Source: an uncultured Bacilli bacterium
GTDB lineage: Bacteria > Bacillota_I > Bacilli_A > RFN20 > CAG-826
Reading direction: 5' to 3'
Assembly: GCA_944327845.1 (NCBI GenBank)
Contig: CALVHN010000004.1
Span: 61,647 to 125,646, forward strand
DNA length: 64,000 bases
Shown here: positions 20,313-30,166 of the stretch, piece by piece
Layout of the letters: every line of letters begins with the position of its first letter
Position numbering within the stretch: the stretch's first letter is position 1
The notes under the pieces: generated by a model
What the model saw: only the letters and a program-made list of their open reading frames with translations
The model's database searches: none
What the model was told of the DNA's origin: nothing
Translations under genes and position numbers: made by a program

Positions 20313-22050
20313 TAATCACAGCCTCCTTAAGTGTATTAACTTTAATTTTAAATGGAAGATTTTGACCTTCATTAAATGAATAATTTCCATTAAAGAATTG
20401 ATATCCGAATTTTGTTATATCAAATGGTGCTGATTCTTCTGTCCATAAAGTTGAACTTGATGCAGGATAACCTAAATCAAAAGTATTTGTACCATTTGCT
20501 TCTAATAATCTAATTTGTTCAAGATAATCATATTCTTGTTCTAATTGGAAAGAACTACTTTCGATTCGACTATTTGAAATTGGCATTAAAATAGCTTCAT
20601 CATTATTTAATCGACCATCTCCATCCCAACTTCTATCTAAATAAGTGAAAAGTTGTCCACCTTCATAATTTGTAATTTTTATTTTCATGATTCTTGAATC
20701 AACGTGATAAATTCTTACACCAGTTGTTTCAATACAACTATCTCTTCCAGAAATTAATGTTCCGTATGTTTCTGTATCTTTTGTGTTATTTCCAGTAGGA
20801 GCATATAAATCAATCATGATATATTCACTAAATGGATTAAACTGGTAATAAAAATTATTGATAGTTTCAGATTTATTTGCTGATTCAATAGCTTGAGAAA
20901 TTTCTTGATAATTTGCAGGAATTACTATGACACTATGATCATTAAATGTTGAATGAGGAAGTAAAATTTCACTTGAACCATAAACAATATAAGGAGTAAT
21001 CCAACCAAGTAACATTTTAGAATAGCTATCTAAATCACCAACATTTTGATCCATCATGGTTGATTTTCCAGTTGGAGAAAGACTACTTGGATTAGAAACA
21101 TAATAATCATCAAGACCTAATAAATGTCCTGTTTCATGAATATAAGTATGGGAATCTAAACTAATATTCTCTAAATTATCTTCAATTAAAGGATTATTAT
21201 TTAAATCATAGTCTGCATAACCTAAATACATTTGATCAAAACTTGCCCAAGAAAATCCACTAGTTGTTGGTTTATCAACATTTGGTACAGTATTCCAATC
21301 CCATGAAGTATAGTTCCAAAAAGCGGAGTTATATCGATCTAAATCATCACCTGCTACAGGAGTGTAATTATTTTTTTGATCTAAAGCATATTGAGTAAAG
21401 TAATTATAATGGTCATAAACTAACCAAACTCCATCAATTGAACCATCATTATTTTTATCATAATCTTTTAAATTTATATCGTATTTATTAACTGCCCAAT
21501 CAACAGCTTTTCTAAAAATTTCATTAATGATAGTTCCACTTAAACCTTGAGTAATTTGAGAATTCTCTTTAACATTAGTATTTTCTCTAACATCAAACCA
21601 ATCAGTAACCATCCCTGTAAAATTTAATTTTGAAAAACTTGAGTCATAATAATATTCAGTTAATGATTTGTAGCCATTTTGTTCATCATCATGACCAAAA
21701 AATGTTGTTTCTAAATCATCTTTAACTAGATTTCTTTCTTCATCAGTTAAACTTGAATTAGGAAGATGTACTGGAATAACAAGAAGATTAACATCTCCTA
21801 TGGATGGACAAACATTTTCATTATTAGATAAAGTTCCACTTAAATCATTATATGTAAGTTTAATATTTACATTTCTTGGAGAAATATAACGATTTTTTAA
21901 GTTAGTTTCAGAATCATTTTTATAGATTCTTATAGTTGCTGTTCCAGGATCTTCAGGTGTTAATATGTGTTGTTCATAATTTGTTTTTGATGAACAAGCG
22001 GTTAAAGCTAGCAATGGTAAGAAGCTAATCCAAATTAATTTTCTTTTCAT
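20305..22050 (-). CDS. M6-like zinc metalloprotease lipoprotein (copy 1)
   Basis: A 581-residue paralogue of the next peptidase (lipobox LTAC). Zinc site HETGHLLGLDDYY at about 300-313, Met-turn region STMMDQN, and the Asp loop DKNNDGSIDGVWLVYDH. It is about 80 residues longer, mainly through insertions around the zinc site and near 390-410. It begins with a GAGGAGGG site after an internal terminator, so it heads the four-to-five-gene downstream transcript or depends on read-through from the 968-residue gene. The close duplication suggests either a heteromeric pair or different cleavage specificities. Confidence 0.82.
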   Translation of the reverse strand: MKRKLIWISFLPLLALTACSSKTNYEQHILTPEDPGTATIRIYKNDSETNLKNRYISPRNVNIKLTYNDLSGTLSNNENVCPSIGDVNLLVIPVHLPNSSLTDEERNLVKDDLETTFFGHDDEQNGYKSLTEYYYDSSFSKLNFTGMVTDWFDVRENTNVKENSQITQGLSGTIINEIFRKAVDWAVNKYDINLKDYDKNNDGSIDGVWLVYDHYNYFTQYALDQKNNYTPVAGDDLDRYNSAFWNYTSWDWNTVPNVDKPTTSGFSWASFDQMYLGYADYDLNNNPLIEDNLENISLDSHTYIHETGHLLGLDDYYVSNPSSLSPTGKSTMMDQNVGDLDSYSKMLLGWITPYIVYGSSEILLPHSTFNDHSVIVIPANYQEISQAIESANKSETINNFYYQFNPFSEYIMIDLYAPTGNNTKDTETYGTLISGRDSCIETTGVRIYHVDSRIMKIKITNYEGGQLFTYLDRSWDGDGRLNNDEAILMPISNSRIESSSFQLEQEYDYLEQIRLLEANGTNTFDLGYPASSSTLWTEESAPFDITKFGYQFFNGNYSFNEGQNLPFKIKVNTLKEAVINE

Positions 22051-22070
22051 TTTCCCTCCTCATTAGTAAT

Positions 22071-22112
22071 AAAAAAGTTTAGAATTTCGGTAAAAACCTT
22101 TCTAAACTTTAT
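22071..22112 (-). terminator. Internal terminator between the repeat lipoprotein and the proteases
   Basis: A perfect 11-bp stem (22074-22084 with 22100-22110, AAAGTTTAGAA and complement). On the minus strand it is followed by a T-rich run. It would reduce expression of the proteases relative to the first gene. Confidence 0.8.
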
Positions 22113-22127
22113 TATTTTTTTATTTTT

Positions 22128-25034
22128 TTAGTTATTTTCTGCAGGTGATATAGTGATAGTCAAATCATCTGTAACAGTAAATGTTTCAGATTGATAATTA
22201 CTTACGTTAGCTGCAGAATAAATAACTTCATCCCCTATTTCTATAGTTACATTAAAATTAATTGAAGTATAACTATAGACGATAAAGTATACACTAGTAT
22301 TCTCTAATATGCTATTACCAGATGAATAAGAATTGTAGGTTTGTTTATCATATAAAGTAGCAGAAGTTCCACTTACTTGATTATTTAAAGTATAAGTATA
22401 AGCAGTTAATAAGGAAACATTAATTGAGAAATCTCCACTAATTAAATAACTTTTAGTATACCTTTGATAAGTTACATTTCCTTCTAAAGTAATGCTTAAT
22501 GTTTTACCATCAATTGGAGTTGATAAACTTCCACTAACACTAACCGTATCTCCTGGATAGAAGTTAATTTTTGAATAATCAGTTTCTTCACTTACTACTC
22601 CATTAATGGTATAAGTTAATGAAAGATTAGAAGGATCAATTTCTTCTGAAATATTTTGAGTTACCTTAACTGGATTTAAATCTTCAAAGACAATTCTAAT
22701 AGATTTAACTTCTTCAGTAACTTGGAAATTGAAATTGTAATTAGTTTGAGAAATATTTGATGGGGTAATACTTTTTGTTTCATCATTTCCATTAACATAT
22801 TCAAAGCGGACTGAAACTCCTTGAGCTAATTGAGTATTAAATGAAACATAATTACTTTCAATTAAAGTTACTTTTTGTCCTTCTTGATAAGTTGAATTCG
22901 AAACATAATTCGTACCATATGATAATGACCAATTATTAAATGCAGGATTTTCTTTGTTGCTACGATTATCGAGAATTAATAAGTCTGCTTCATATTTAGG
23001 TAAAGCTTCAACAATTGGGGTTAAAGTAACATTTTTTGCAGGCATAGTGAATGTTCCTCTAAAGATATTATTTGATACAGAGCCTGTAATAACAATTTCT
23101 TCTCCATCGCTTGTTTCACATCTTACACCAGTAATTTTATATTCTTGATTAATTGCACGAGCTTCAACGTTAATAACACTTCCTGCTGTTACAAGAGATT
23201 TACCACCATAAGAAACTGTTGCAAGGTCATTATTTTCTTCAGATACAGAGATTGAATAGCCTTGAGCAGTAGTTAAAGTGATTTCTAAGTTAGATCCATC
23301 AACTGGCATCGTAAATTGATTAAAGTAAGTATAAGTTGAACCTTTATATTCTAATGTTCCTTCAACGTTATATTCTCCACTAGCAGTGGTTGCTTTTGAG
23401 AATAATAAGGATGAATCAGTAGTTTTTGCTAATAAATAGAATGTTGTACCAGGTTTAATTTGATCTGGTTGATATTGAGTTGCATATGCATTAGCATAAT
23501 TTAAAAGGACAAAATCAGTTGTATTAACATTATCTCCATTTAAAGAAACAACACCACAATCAGCTAAAGTGAAAGTGATAGTTATATCACTATTTGGCAT
23601 TACAAAATTAATACTTGTATCTGAAATATTAGCGCCGCTTACATTATTACCTTCACTATCAGTAACAGTAATTTCTTCAATGTATTTTGTTGGATCTTTT
23701 GGTGAGAAATTATAAATATTTACTTGTTCACCGACAATAGAAGTTGTTGGAAGTGTTGAATTAATATTTAACAAATCATCACCAACATAACTAATATTTT
23801 TAACATCTTTAACTTCACCAGTTAAATTAATTGTTAAAGAATCGTGATTTTGATAAGAAGGATCATTTAAATATAAATTAAAATAACCAATGTTTCCTGA
23901 AAAAATTAATTGATATTGACTTATAGTTAAAAGAGTATCTCCAGTAGTTGTATCAGTAATTGTTCCACCAGTAAAAACAAAACCTGGATTTGTTTTAATA
24001 ATTGTGAAATCTGCTGAATTAATATAGGAATCATTTTCACTATAACCATAAACTTCAATTCCTGAAGGTAATTCACCAAAAGTAAGATTCTTTGAATTTG
24101 TTGTCCCTTTATTAACTGTGCCACCATTTTGAGCAAGAATTAAAGTAGTATCGCTCTTTAACATATTGAAGGTATAAGTAATTACTCCTTCAACTAAATT
24201 TTCTTCGGTTGGATGGGACATTTTACCATTTACATAAATATAAAATTTATTTAAATCAGTTTCAGCAATTTGAGAATAAGTTGAAGTTATTTCAACACTT
24301 ATTTCGGTATTAAATGGAAGTTCAATTGTATCTGTAAGTTCTTGATCGTTAGCTAAAACTTCAACAGAATAGTTACTTCTTAAATAATTATTTAAAGAAA
24401 AAGAATAGGTTTTTGCAAGGTAATTGATAGAAATAACATAGTTTTGTCCAGTTGTTTCAAAGGTATAACCTCCTTCAACATAATTAACTTCTTCTTCATT
24501 TATAGTTAAAGATTTTACTTCATAGCCTTCAAGTGGAGTTACAACAAGTTTAAACTTATCGCCTTTATTAAAGGTTAAATCCGTAGTTTCTGTTTCGTTA
24601 TTATTTTCAATTTTAAATAAGGTATAAGACCCACATTCTTCATCGTTATTTATTGAAAAAGTATATGTTTTTTCAGTGTAATTTATAGTTATTGAATAAT
24701 TTTGTTTAGCAACACTAAATTGATAACCTTCTTCATGATAAGCAACGCTTGTCCCATTAATGGTTAAGTTATTTACAAGATAATCTGCTTTAGGATTAAC
24801 TACTAACTTTAAAGTTTCTCCTCCAAGAATTTTATTATCATTTTTAACTTCTTCTTTTCCGTCATTAATAGTGTATAAAGTATATTCACCTTTTGTTTCA
24901 TCATTAGTTATATTAACACTATAAGTAGTATCTTCTTTTTCTGGCGGAGTATTGTTATCACAAGAAGCTAATGATAAGGTTAAACCAACTAAAACAAAGC
25001 TAGTTAGAGCAAAAAAATTGATTTTTTTCTTCAT
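22128..25034 (-). CDS. Surface lipoprotein with InlB/Flg_new-type repeats
   Basis: A 968-residue lipoprotein (lipobox LASC). The N-terminal third contains at least two clear copies of a roughly 80-residue repeat (about 35-115 and 115-200) with the shared pattern KLVV.P...Y.V..LTIN and ending QNY.I.INY. This is the bacterial repeat family related to divergent InlB B-repeats. The rest continues as beta-rich repeat-like segments (for example MPNSDITITFTL and MPAKNVTLTPIV, which are Flg_new-style endings). No enzyme motif is visible. A strong GGAGG site and its own promoter about 170 bases upstream make it the first gene of the minus-strand surface cluster. An adhesin or scaffold role is inferred. 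Confidence 0.65.
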   Translation of the reverse strand: MKKKINFFALTSFVLVGLTLSLASCDNNTPPEKEDTTYSVNITNDETKGEYTLYTINDGKEEVKNDNKILGGETLKLVVNPKADYLVNNLTINGTSVAYHEEGYQFSVAKQNYSITINYTEKTYTFSINNDEECGSYTLFKIENNNETETTDLTFNKGDKFKLVVTPLEGYEVKSLTINEEEVNYVEGGYTFETTGQNYVISINYLAKTYSFSLNNYLRSNYSVEVLANDQELTDTIELPFNTEISVEITSTYSQIAETDLNKFYIYVNGKMSHPTEENLVEGVITYTFNMLKSDTTLILAQNGGTVNKGTTNSKNLTFGELPSGIEVYGYSENDSYINSADFTIIKTNPGFVFTGGTITDTTTGDTLLTISQYQLIFSGNIGYFNLYLNDPSYQNHDSLTINLTGEVKDVKNISYVGDDLLNINSTLPTTSIVGEQVNIYNFSPKDPTKYIEEITVTDSEGNNVSGANISDTSINFVMPNSDITITFTLADCGVVSLNGDNVNTTDFVLLNYANAYATQYQPDQIKPGTTFYLLAKTTDSSLLFSKATTASGEYNVEGTLEYKGSTYTYFNQFTMPVDGSNLEITLTTAQGYSISVSEENNDLATVSYGGKSLVTAGSVINVEARAINQEYKITGVRCETSDGEEIVITGSVSNNIFRGTFTMPAKNVTLTPIVEALPKYEADLLILDNRSNKENPAFNNWSLSYGTNYVSNSTYQEGQKVTLIESNYVSFNTQLAQGVSVRFEYVNGNDETKSITPSNISQTNYNFNFQVTEEVKSIRIVFEDLNPVKVTQNISEEIDPSNLSLTYTINGVVSEETDYSKINFYPGDTVSVSGSLSTPIDGKTLSITLEGNVTYQRYTKSYLISGDFSINVSLLTAYTYTLNNQVSGTSATLYDKQTYNSYSSGNSILENTSVYFIVYSYTSINFNVTIEIGDEVIYSAANVSNYQSETFTVTDDLTITISPAENN

Positions 25035-25054
25035 AAAAAACCTCCAAAATAAAA

Positions 25055-25130
25055 AAAGTAAATTAACTTAATAATTTACTTTAAAATTCCATAGAAAAGA
25101 CAATTATTAAAATAATTACTAGAACTAGTA
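25055..25130 (-). promoter_or_regulatory. Structured 5' leader of the lipoprotein cluster
   Basis: Within the leader of roughly 165 bases are two inverted repeats: a 10-bp stem (25055-25064 with 25073-25082) directly before the ribosome-binding site, and TACTAG-AA-CTAGTA (25117-25130). They could fold in the mRNA or bind a regulator. I do not recognise a known riboswitch. Confidence 0.35.
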
Positions 25131-25205
25131 TTAAAATAAAATCCGACGTTGTTATCTAGTAAAAATTCAGTTTTCAAGTTAATATTTCCCCTTTCTATGT
25201 GAATA

Positions 25206-25233
25206 AGTTTAATAAAGGTCAATATTTTGTCAA
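25206..25233 (-). promoter_or_regulatory. Sigma-70-type promoter of the lipoprotein/protease cluster
   Basis: Reading the minus strand, TTGACA (25228-25233), a 16-base spacer and TAAACT (25206-25211). The -35 is perfect and the -10 moderate. Confidence 0.6.
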
Positions 25234-25296
25234 GAAAAAATAAGTAATTCTTAATTTAATAAATATTATAGGAAATAGACTAATCTTATATATAAA

Positions 25297-25430
25297 ATTT
25301 TGCTTATTGATGGACCTTATCAAGTAGGGAAAATTTTTATTATTAGATGTGAAGGGAAAAACTTTTTATCAATTTTATAGAAATTAATATGATTAAAGAT
25401 TTTGAAAATGATAGATTATTTTCACCTATA
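25297..25430 (+). pseudogene. Relic of an AAA ATPase gene
   Basis: The plus strand here reads ILLIDGPYQVGKIFIIR, then in a shifted frame FIEINMIKDFENDRLFS. Together these match the start of ATP-binding proteins of the AAA/DUF4143 kind (P-loop, then an acidic segment), with the P-loop Thr changed to Ile, at least one frameshift and stop codons. Only about 45 codons survive. Nothing else is recognisable in 25240-25489. Confidence 0.5.
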
Positions 25431-25489
25431 AAAATCTCTTAAAGACTTTTATTTGCGACTTATTATGATTTTTAAAATAATTTAAAAAG

Positions 25490-28400
25490 TTAATTATTTA
25501 AAATAAAGTTGATATCTTCCTTAGTTAAATTCGTTATACCTTGATCGTTTGTAGAAATAACATTTTTAACTATATCTTTTTTCATTTCCTGAAGTTCAAT
25601 TACTCTTTGTTCAATTGAATTTTCACAAATTAACTTAATAACTTTAACATTTTTGGTTTGGCCGATACGATGAGTTCTATCAGTTGCTTGAGCCTCAACT
25701 GCATAATTCCACCATGGATCTAGATGAATAACAACGTTTGCACCGATTAAATTTAATCCTGTTCCTCCAGCTTTTAAAGAAATTAAAACAATTTTATAGC
25801 GGGTATTTGCATTAAATTCATTACAAATTCTTAAACGTTCTTCACTTTTGGTTTGTCCGGTTATTTTAAAATATGGAATAAATTGAGAGGTTAATTCTTT
25901 TTCGATTATTTTTAAAGATTCAACAAATTGAGAGAAAATTAATATACGATTTCCTGAATCAATTTCATCATTAATAATGTTATATAAACTCTTTAATTTA
26001 CCGCTCTCACCGTAATAATTTTCAATAAATAATGATGGAGTGATACAAGCTTGTCTCATTCTCATCAATAAAGGCAAGACGTTAAATGCTCCATTTTTAT
26101 CAGATTCAATTGTTTCTTTTGCTTGTAATTTTATTGCATCATAAGTTTTCCTTTGTTCATTACTCATTTCACAAGTTACGACCATTTCATATTTATCTGG
26201 AAGATCTTTTAAAACATCTTGTTTTAATCTTTTTAAAATGAAAGGAGTAGTATATTTTTTAATAGTTTTTGTATAGTTAGGATCGCTTTCATAATTAGAT
26301 TTAAAATTATCAAGAGAAGGAAGATATCCTGGCATTAAGAAATCAAAGATTGACCATAAATCTAAAACACTATTTTCAATTGGAGTCCCAGTTAAAACTA
26401 ATTTATGAATTGCATTAAGTTTTTTAACACTTTGTGATTTTAATGCAGATATATTTTTAATAAATTGAGCTTCATCAAGAATTACTGTATCAAATTTAAT
26501 TTCTTGATATGAATCGATATCATTTCTTAATGAATCATAACTTGTAATATAAATACAACGTTCATTAAGTCTAATACTGCGTGCTCGATCTTTTCTTAAT
26601 TGAGCTCCACCATATATTGGAATAATTTTTTCTTTTGAATTAAAGCGTTTAAATTCACTTATCCAGTTAAAGATTAAAGAAGTAGGTGAAACAATTAAAA
26701 TTGGAGCGTTTATATTTTGAGATGATAAAAATGCGATAACTTCAAGAGTTTTACCTAAACCCATATCATCTGCTAAAATTCCACCAACTCCATATTTATA
26801 AAGTGTATTTAACCATTTTATCCCATCTAATTGATAAGGCCTAAGTGTTGCATTAACTTCAATTGGTTTTAATTCTAAAGATTTATAATTTTTAAAGTCA
26901 TTATAAAGGTTATCAATGTAATCATCTTTAGAATCAACAAATTCATTATTTTTAATTTTGAAAGCAAAATATAAAGGTAAATCTTTTCCTTTCTTTGTTA
27001 AATTTTTATCAAATAAGGTGAGATCTTCAGCGATTTTTGAAAAATTAGTGGTATTTTCATCATTTAAATTAATAATATTATTCTTAAAAAGAATGAATTT
27101 CTTTTTCTTTTTAATTGCATTTAATATTTGATAAAGTTCTTCATTAGAATATTCACTATCTTCATAAATTGCATTTAATAAGTTAGATCTATTTTGGATT
27201 CTAATGGTTGGAGGAGTGAATTTAATTACTTGTTTATTTAATATTTCTTGAGAAAGATAGATGTTAGCTAATGCTTTTAACCTAGATAAATCACTGGTTA
27301 AGAAATTTAAAATAGCATCTTGATTTTTTAGTATATTATCCTCAAATCCTAAATCTTCTAAGATTCTTAAATATTGGTTATATACAGCTAAACTATCTCC
27401 TTTTAAGTTTGAAGGAGTAGTTTCATCTTCATTAATAAAATATTTTGATCTTAAAGTAATGTTAAATTGACTATCAAAATCAAAATAAGCATCAATTGTT
27501 AAAGAATTAATATTAAATTCTCTTTTAATTTTATTTGAATAATTAAAACAGTCCATTAAAGGGAGGAAGTAGTTAAATTTAAATTCATCTTTAATGTTTT
27601 TAATACTTGGATAGGAAGAACTATTAACTAAGTTATATAAATCTAAGAAAACTTGATTTTTACTGATGCAGTCGATAGTTTTTTCTTTTTTATTAATTAC
27701 ATAATCAGTATGAGGAATAGGAATATAATTATCTTTATTTTTAATATCTAATGAATAATCATCATTAATTGTTATTTTTTCATTTAAATCTTTTAATTGA
27801 ATCAAATAATAATTATCATTAATTTTAATTGTATTATTGATGTTATTTTTAAAGTAGTTATTTAAATATCCAACTTCAACAAAACTTTCTTCAATAGTTC
27901 TTTTTGAACCATAATTTCTTTTTGTAACTTGAGAAATTTGTAATAAATCTTGAACTAAATCTTTTGATTTTTCTGTAAAATATGCGAGTTTTGCATTGTT
28001 TATTTTCAATTTCTTGATAATTATTGGTTTACCTGTTTCAAATTTTGTTAAAAATCCAGTTAAGGTTAAAGGGTTAGATTCAATATTTTTATATGAAGTA
28101 ATGATTTGGACATTTACATCTTCATCGTTATCGATAGTTAAAGATAACATCGTATCTAATTTGTTATTAAATGTTGAATCTTCAGCGTAGTTATTTAAAG
28201 AAAGCAAAGATTTTACAAATTCTTTTTCACCAATTTCCTTTATTGTTTCAAAGTATTTAGATGAAAATTCATGGTACTTTTCTTGGACTTTTTTATCGTT
28301 AGCGATATATTCAAGAATATTATATTTTGTTTCTTTATTATCGTAGATAAAGTTAATATTAAATTGCGTGGAAAAATGGAATCCATCGGTGTTATCTGTA

Positions 28401-28618
28401 TAAAATGAAATATCTCCAAGATTAAATGTGTTAATAATTTTTAGTTTAATTACAATTAAAATTGTTAAAGAATACATAGGTTTTTCCTCTAAAACAAAAT
28501 CAACAATTAAATTGTTTTTTAAATTATCTGGGAGATTATTAGCATAATTGTTATTATGATATTCTTTCATAAATCTTCCAATATTTTTAAATACTGTATT
28601 TAAATCTTTACTATTCAT
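25490..28618 (-). CDS. SNF2-family helicase/ATPase
   Basis: A 1042-residue SNF2 ATPase that would move along or remodel DNA-bound complexes. The N-terminal half (about 1-560) resembles the bacterial SNF2-associated region in length and position. The motor has Walker A in LADDMGLGKT (about 614), the DEAQ box in VILDEAQFIKN (about 713), LTGTPIENS, and the C-terminal RecA lobe with SLKAGGTGLNLIGA and the arginine-finger region ATDRTHRIGQ. No CxC-type SWIM zinc finger is visible, although bacterial relatives often carry one. The Shine-Dalgarno AAGGA is part of a repeat element (28621-28644). It follows a 492-residue unknown protein and the two are probably one transcript. Confidence 0.88.
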   Translation of the reverse strand: MNSKDLNTVFKNIGRFMKEYHNNNYANNLPDNLKNNLIVDFVLEEKPMYSLTILIVIKLKIINTFNLGDISFYTDNTDGFHFSTQFNINFIYDNKETKYNILEYIANDKKVQEKYHEFSSKYFETIKEIGEKEFVKSLLSLNNYAEDSTFNNKLDTMLSLTIDNDEDVNVQIITSYKNIESNPLTLTGFLTKFETGKPIIIKKLKINNAKLAYFTEKSKDLVQDLLQISQVTKRNYGSKRTIEESFVEVGYLNNYFKNNINNTIKINDNYYLIQLKDLNEKITINDDYSLDIKNKDNYIPIPHTDYVINKKEKTIDCISKNQVFLDLYNLVNSSSYPSIKNIKDEFKFNYFLPLMDCFNYSNKIKREFNINSLTIDAYFDFDSQFNITLRSKYFINEDETTPSNLKGDSLAVYNQYLRILEDLGFEDNILKNQDAILNFLTSDLSRLKALANIYLSQEILNKQVIKFTPPTIRIQNRSNLLNAIYEDSEYSNEELYQILNAIKKKKKFILFKNNIINLNDENTTNFSKIAEDLTLFDKNLTKKGKDLPLYFAFKIKNNEFVDSKDDYIDNLYNDFKNYKSLELKPIEVNATLRPYQLDGIKWLNTLYKYGVGGILADDMGLGKTLEVIAFLSSQNINAPILIVSPTSLIFNWISEFKRFNSKEKIIPIYGGAQLRKDRARSIRLNERCIYITSYDSLRNDIDSYQEIKFDTVILDEAQFIKNISALKSQSVKKLNAIHKLVLTGTPIENSVLDLWSIFDFLMPGYLPSLDNFKSNYESDPNYTKTIKKYTTPFILKRLKQDVLKDLPDKYEMVVTCEMSNEQRKTYDAIKLQAKETIESDKNGAFNVLPLLMRMRQACITPSLFIENYYGESGKLKSLYNIINDEIDSGNRILIFSQFVESLKIIEKELTSQFIPYFKITGQTKSEERLRICNEFNANTRYKIVLISLKAGGTGLNLIGANVVIHLDPWWNYAVEAQATDRTHRIGQTKNVKVIKLICENSIEQRVIELQEMKKDIVKNVISTNDQGITNLTKEDINFILNN

Positions 28619-28620
28619 AT

Positions 28621-28644
28621 AAATCCTTGCTAATCCTAATTATT
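28621..28644 (-). repeat. Repeat element, copy 3, doubling as ribosome-binding site
   Basis: On the minus strand GGATTAGCAAGGATTT lies between the stop of the 492-residue gene and the ATG of the SNF2 gene. AAGGA is correctly spaced to act as Shine-Dalgarno for the latter. Confidence 0.6.
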
Positions 28645-28655
28645 TTTTATTTTTT

Positions 28656-30134
28656 TTAATAACTAAAATTATAGAAATATTCCAAATTTAAATTATTTTG
28701 GATGAAATCAAAAGTAGTGAAAATAGCTTCTGCATCAATTCTTAAATCTTGAAAATCATTTAAAAAATCATAATCATTAATTCCAATAAATAATTTATTG
28801 AAGTAATTTTTTTCTAAAGTTCTATCATAATTTTTAGCTTTTATAAAGCATAAAAAGTTAACGTATTCCTTAGTTAAATTATGAGTTAAATAGTAATTTT
28901 TAAAATCTTTAATAAAAAAACTATATTTATATCTTAGATTATTTGAAGTAACTATTTGATATAATTCATTTTCACTTAATTTTGGTTGATAGCGAATGAA
29001 GTCTGTTTCAATTAATTGAGGATAAAGGAAATAGATTTCTTTTTTAGTTTCTTCTTTAATTTTATCAAAGATAACAGGTTTCATATAATCAGGAAGAGAG
29101 TTCATTAAGATTACTAAAAATTGTGGATCGATAAATTCGAAATTAAACTTATAAAAGTTTTCAAGAAGAATTGATTTTGCAAGCGTAGCAAGTTGAGAAT
29201 TAAATTTTCTTCTAAAAGAAAGACTTATATTTAATAGTGCATATAAATTTTGATATTCATTATTTAAATCAACAAAAGCAAAAATAAAGTCCATAAAATC
29301 ATCAGAATTTTTTCGATAAAACAATTTATTAAATTCTTCTGAATAATAACTAACATTAATGAAAATATCAGGATTTAACGCTTTACATAATGAAAGAACA
29401 CATTTATCAAATTTAGTTTGGTTAGTTTCATAATATGTTCTTCTTGATAAAGCCTCGTTATAAATTTTATTAAGCTCAGTAAAATTCTTTTCTTTTAATA
29501 ATGTTTTTAAATATTGATATCTTTTATAAGCATCATAGCCCTCGTCACGATTATAAATGGAGTAATAATTATCATTTGCACGAGGCTTAATTTTGTATTT
29601 ATATTTATATAGATTTTTAATAGTTTTATTAAATAAATTTTCGTCTTTGATAATATATGAATTTAAATCTGTGTTTGTTGTAATTTTTGTTTTCTTAAAT
29701 TGCTTAAGAGCTAAATATAAATAATTAGAACTTATTTCCTCACTATTTTTACCATTTACTTTAAGTTTAAGAATTTTATCTTCAAAAGAAATTTCTTCGA
29801 TTGCATTGTTATTTATTGAATATCGGATAAAATTATCAGTCCAAAAAGTAAAGACAAGTTTTGTTACTAATTCAGTGTTTTTTGCTTCATAGATATCTTT
29901 TTTAGATAAGATTGGTTCAATTAAATTTAAACTAATACAATCAATTAAATTTAAGTCTTTTATTTTTTCATCGTCTAAATCATTAAGAAACAAATTTAAA
30001 TCTAAAAAATGATATTGTTTATCTGTTATAAGATAAACAATAACTAGATTTTTATTAAATCCATTAATCACACCTAAGCCAAGTGAATTGTGATAAAAGA
30101 TTCTTCCTTTAACAAGTGATTCATAATTAAACAT
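28656..30134 (-). CDS. Unknown protein upstream of SNF2 helicase
   Basis: I do not recognise this 492-residue, Lys/Asn/Tyr-rich, apparently soluble protein. Residues 1-55 look like a small beta-barrel (KGRIFYHNSLGLGVINGF...). The remainder looks helical, with many Leu-Tyr-Lys segments such as KFKFE/LLALL-type helices from about 200 on. There are no Cys pairs, so it is not a zinc-finger SWIM protein in the usual sense. It precedes the SNF2 gene with 37 bases between them, so a partner or targeting subunit for the helicase is the natural inference. TATAAT six bases before the ATG and no Shine-Dalgarno suggest an additional leaderless promoter. Confidence 0.5.
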   Translation of the reverse strand: MFNYESLVKGRIFYHNSLGLGVINGFNKNLVIVYLITDKQYHFLDLNLFLNDLDDEKIKDLNLIDCISLNLIEPILSKKDIYEAKNTELVTKLVFTFWTDNFIRYSINNNAIEEISFEDKILKLKVNGKNSEEISSNYLYLALKQFKKTKITTNTDLNSYIIKDENLFNKTIKNLYKYKYKIKPRANDNYYSIYNRDEGYDAYKRYQYLKTLLKEKNFTELNKIYNEALSRRTYYETNQTKFDKCVLSLCKALNPDIFINVSYYSEEFNKLFYRKNSDDFMDFIFAFVDLNNEYQNLYALLNISLSFRRKFNSQLATLAKSILLENFYKFNFEFIDPQFLVILMNSLPDYMKPVIFDKIKEETKKEIYFLYPQLIETDFIRYQPKLSENELYQIVTSNNLRYKYSFFIKDFKNYYLTHNLTKEYVNFLCFIKAKNYDRTLEKNYFNKLFIGINDYDFLNDFQDLRIDAEAIFTTFDFIQNNLNLEYFYNFSY

Positions 30135-30140
30135 GAGTTA

Positions 30141-30146
30141 ATTATA
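30141..30146 (-). promoter_or_regulatory. TATAAT next to ATG of the 492-residue gene
   Basis: A perfect -10 box on the minus strand, ending six bases before the start codon at 30134. No Shine-Dalgarno is present. Confidence 0.5.
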
Positions 30147-30166
30147 AAGTATTTATAGATTAATAT

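Noticed and set aside
23927..24136. Small frames inside the large lipoprotein and metabolic genes on either strand
   Set aside because: They are shadows in low-complexity AT-rich coding sequence, without ribosome-binding sites or family features.
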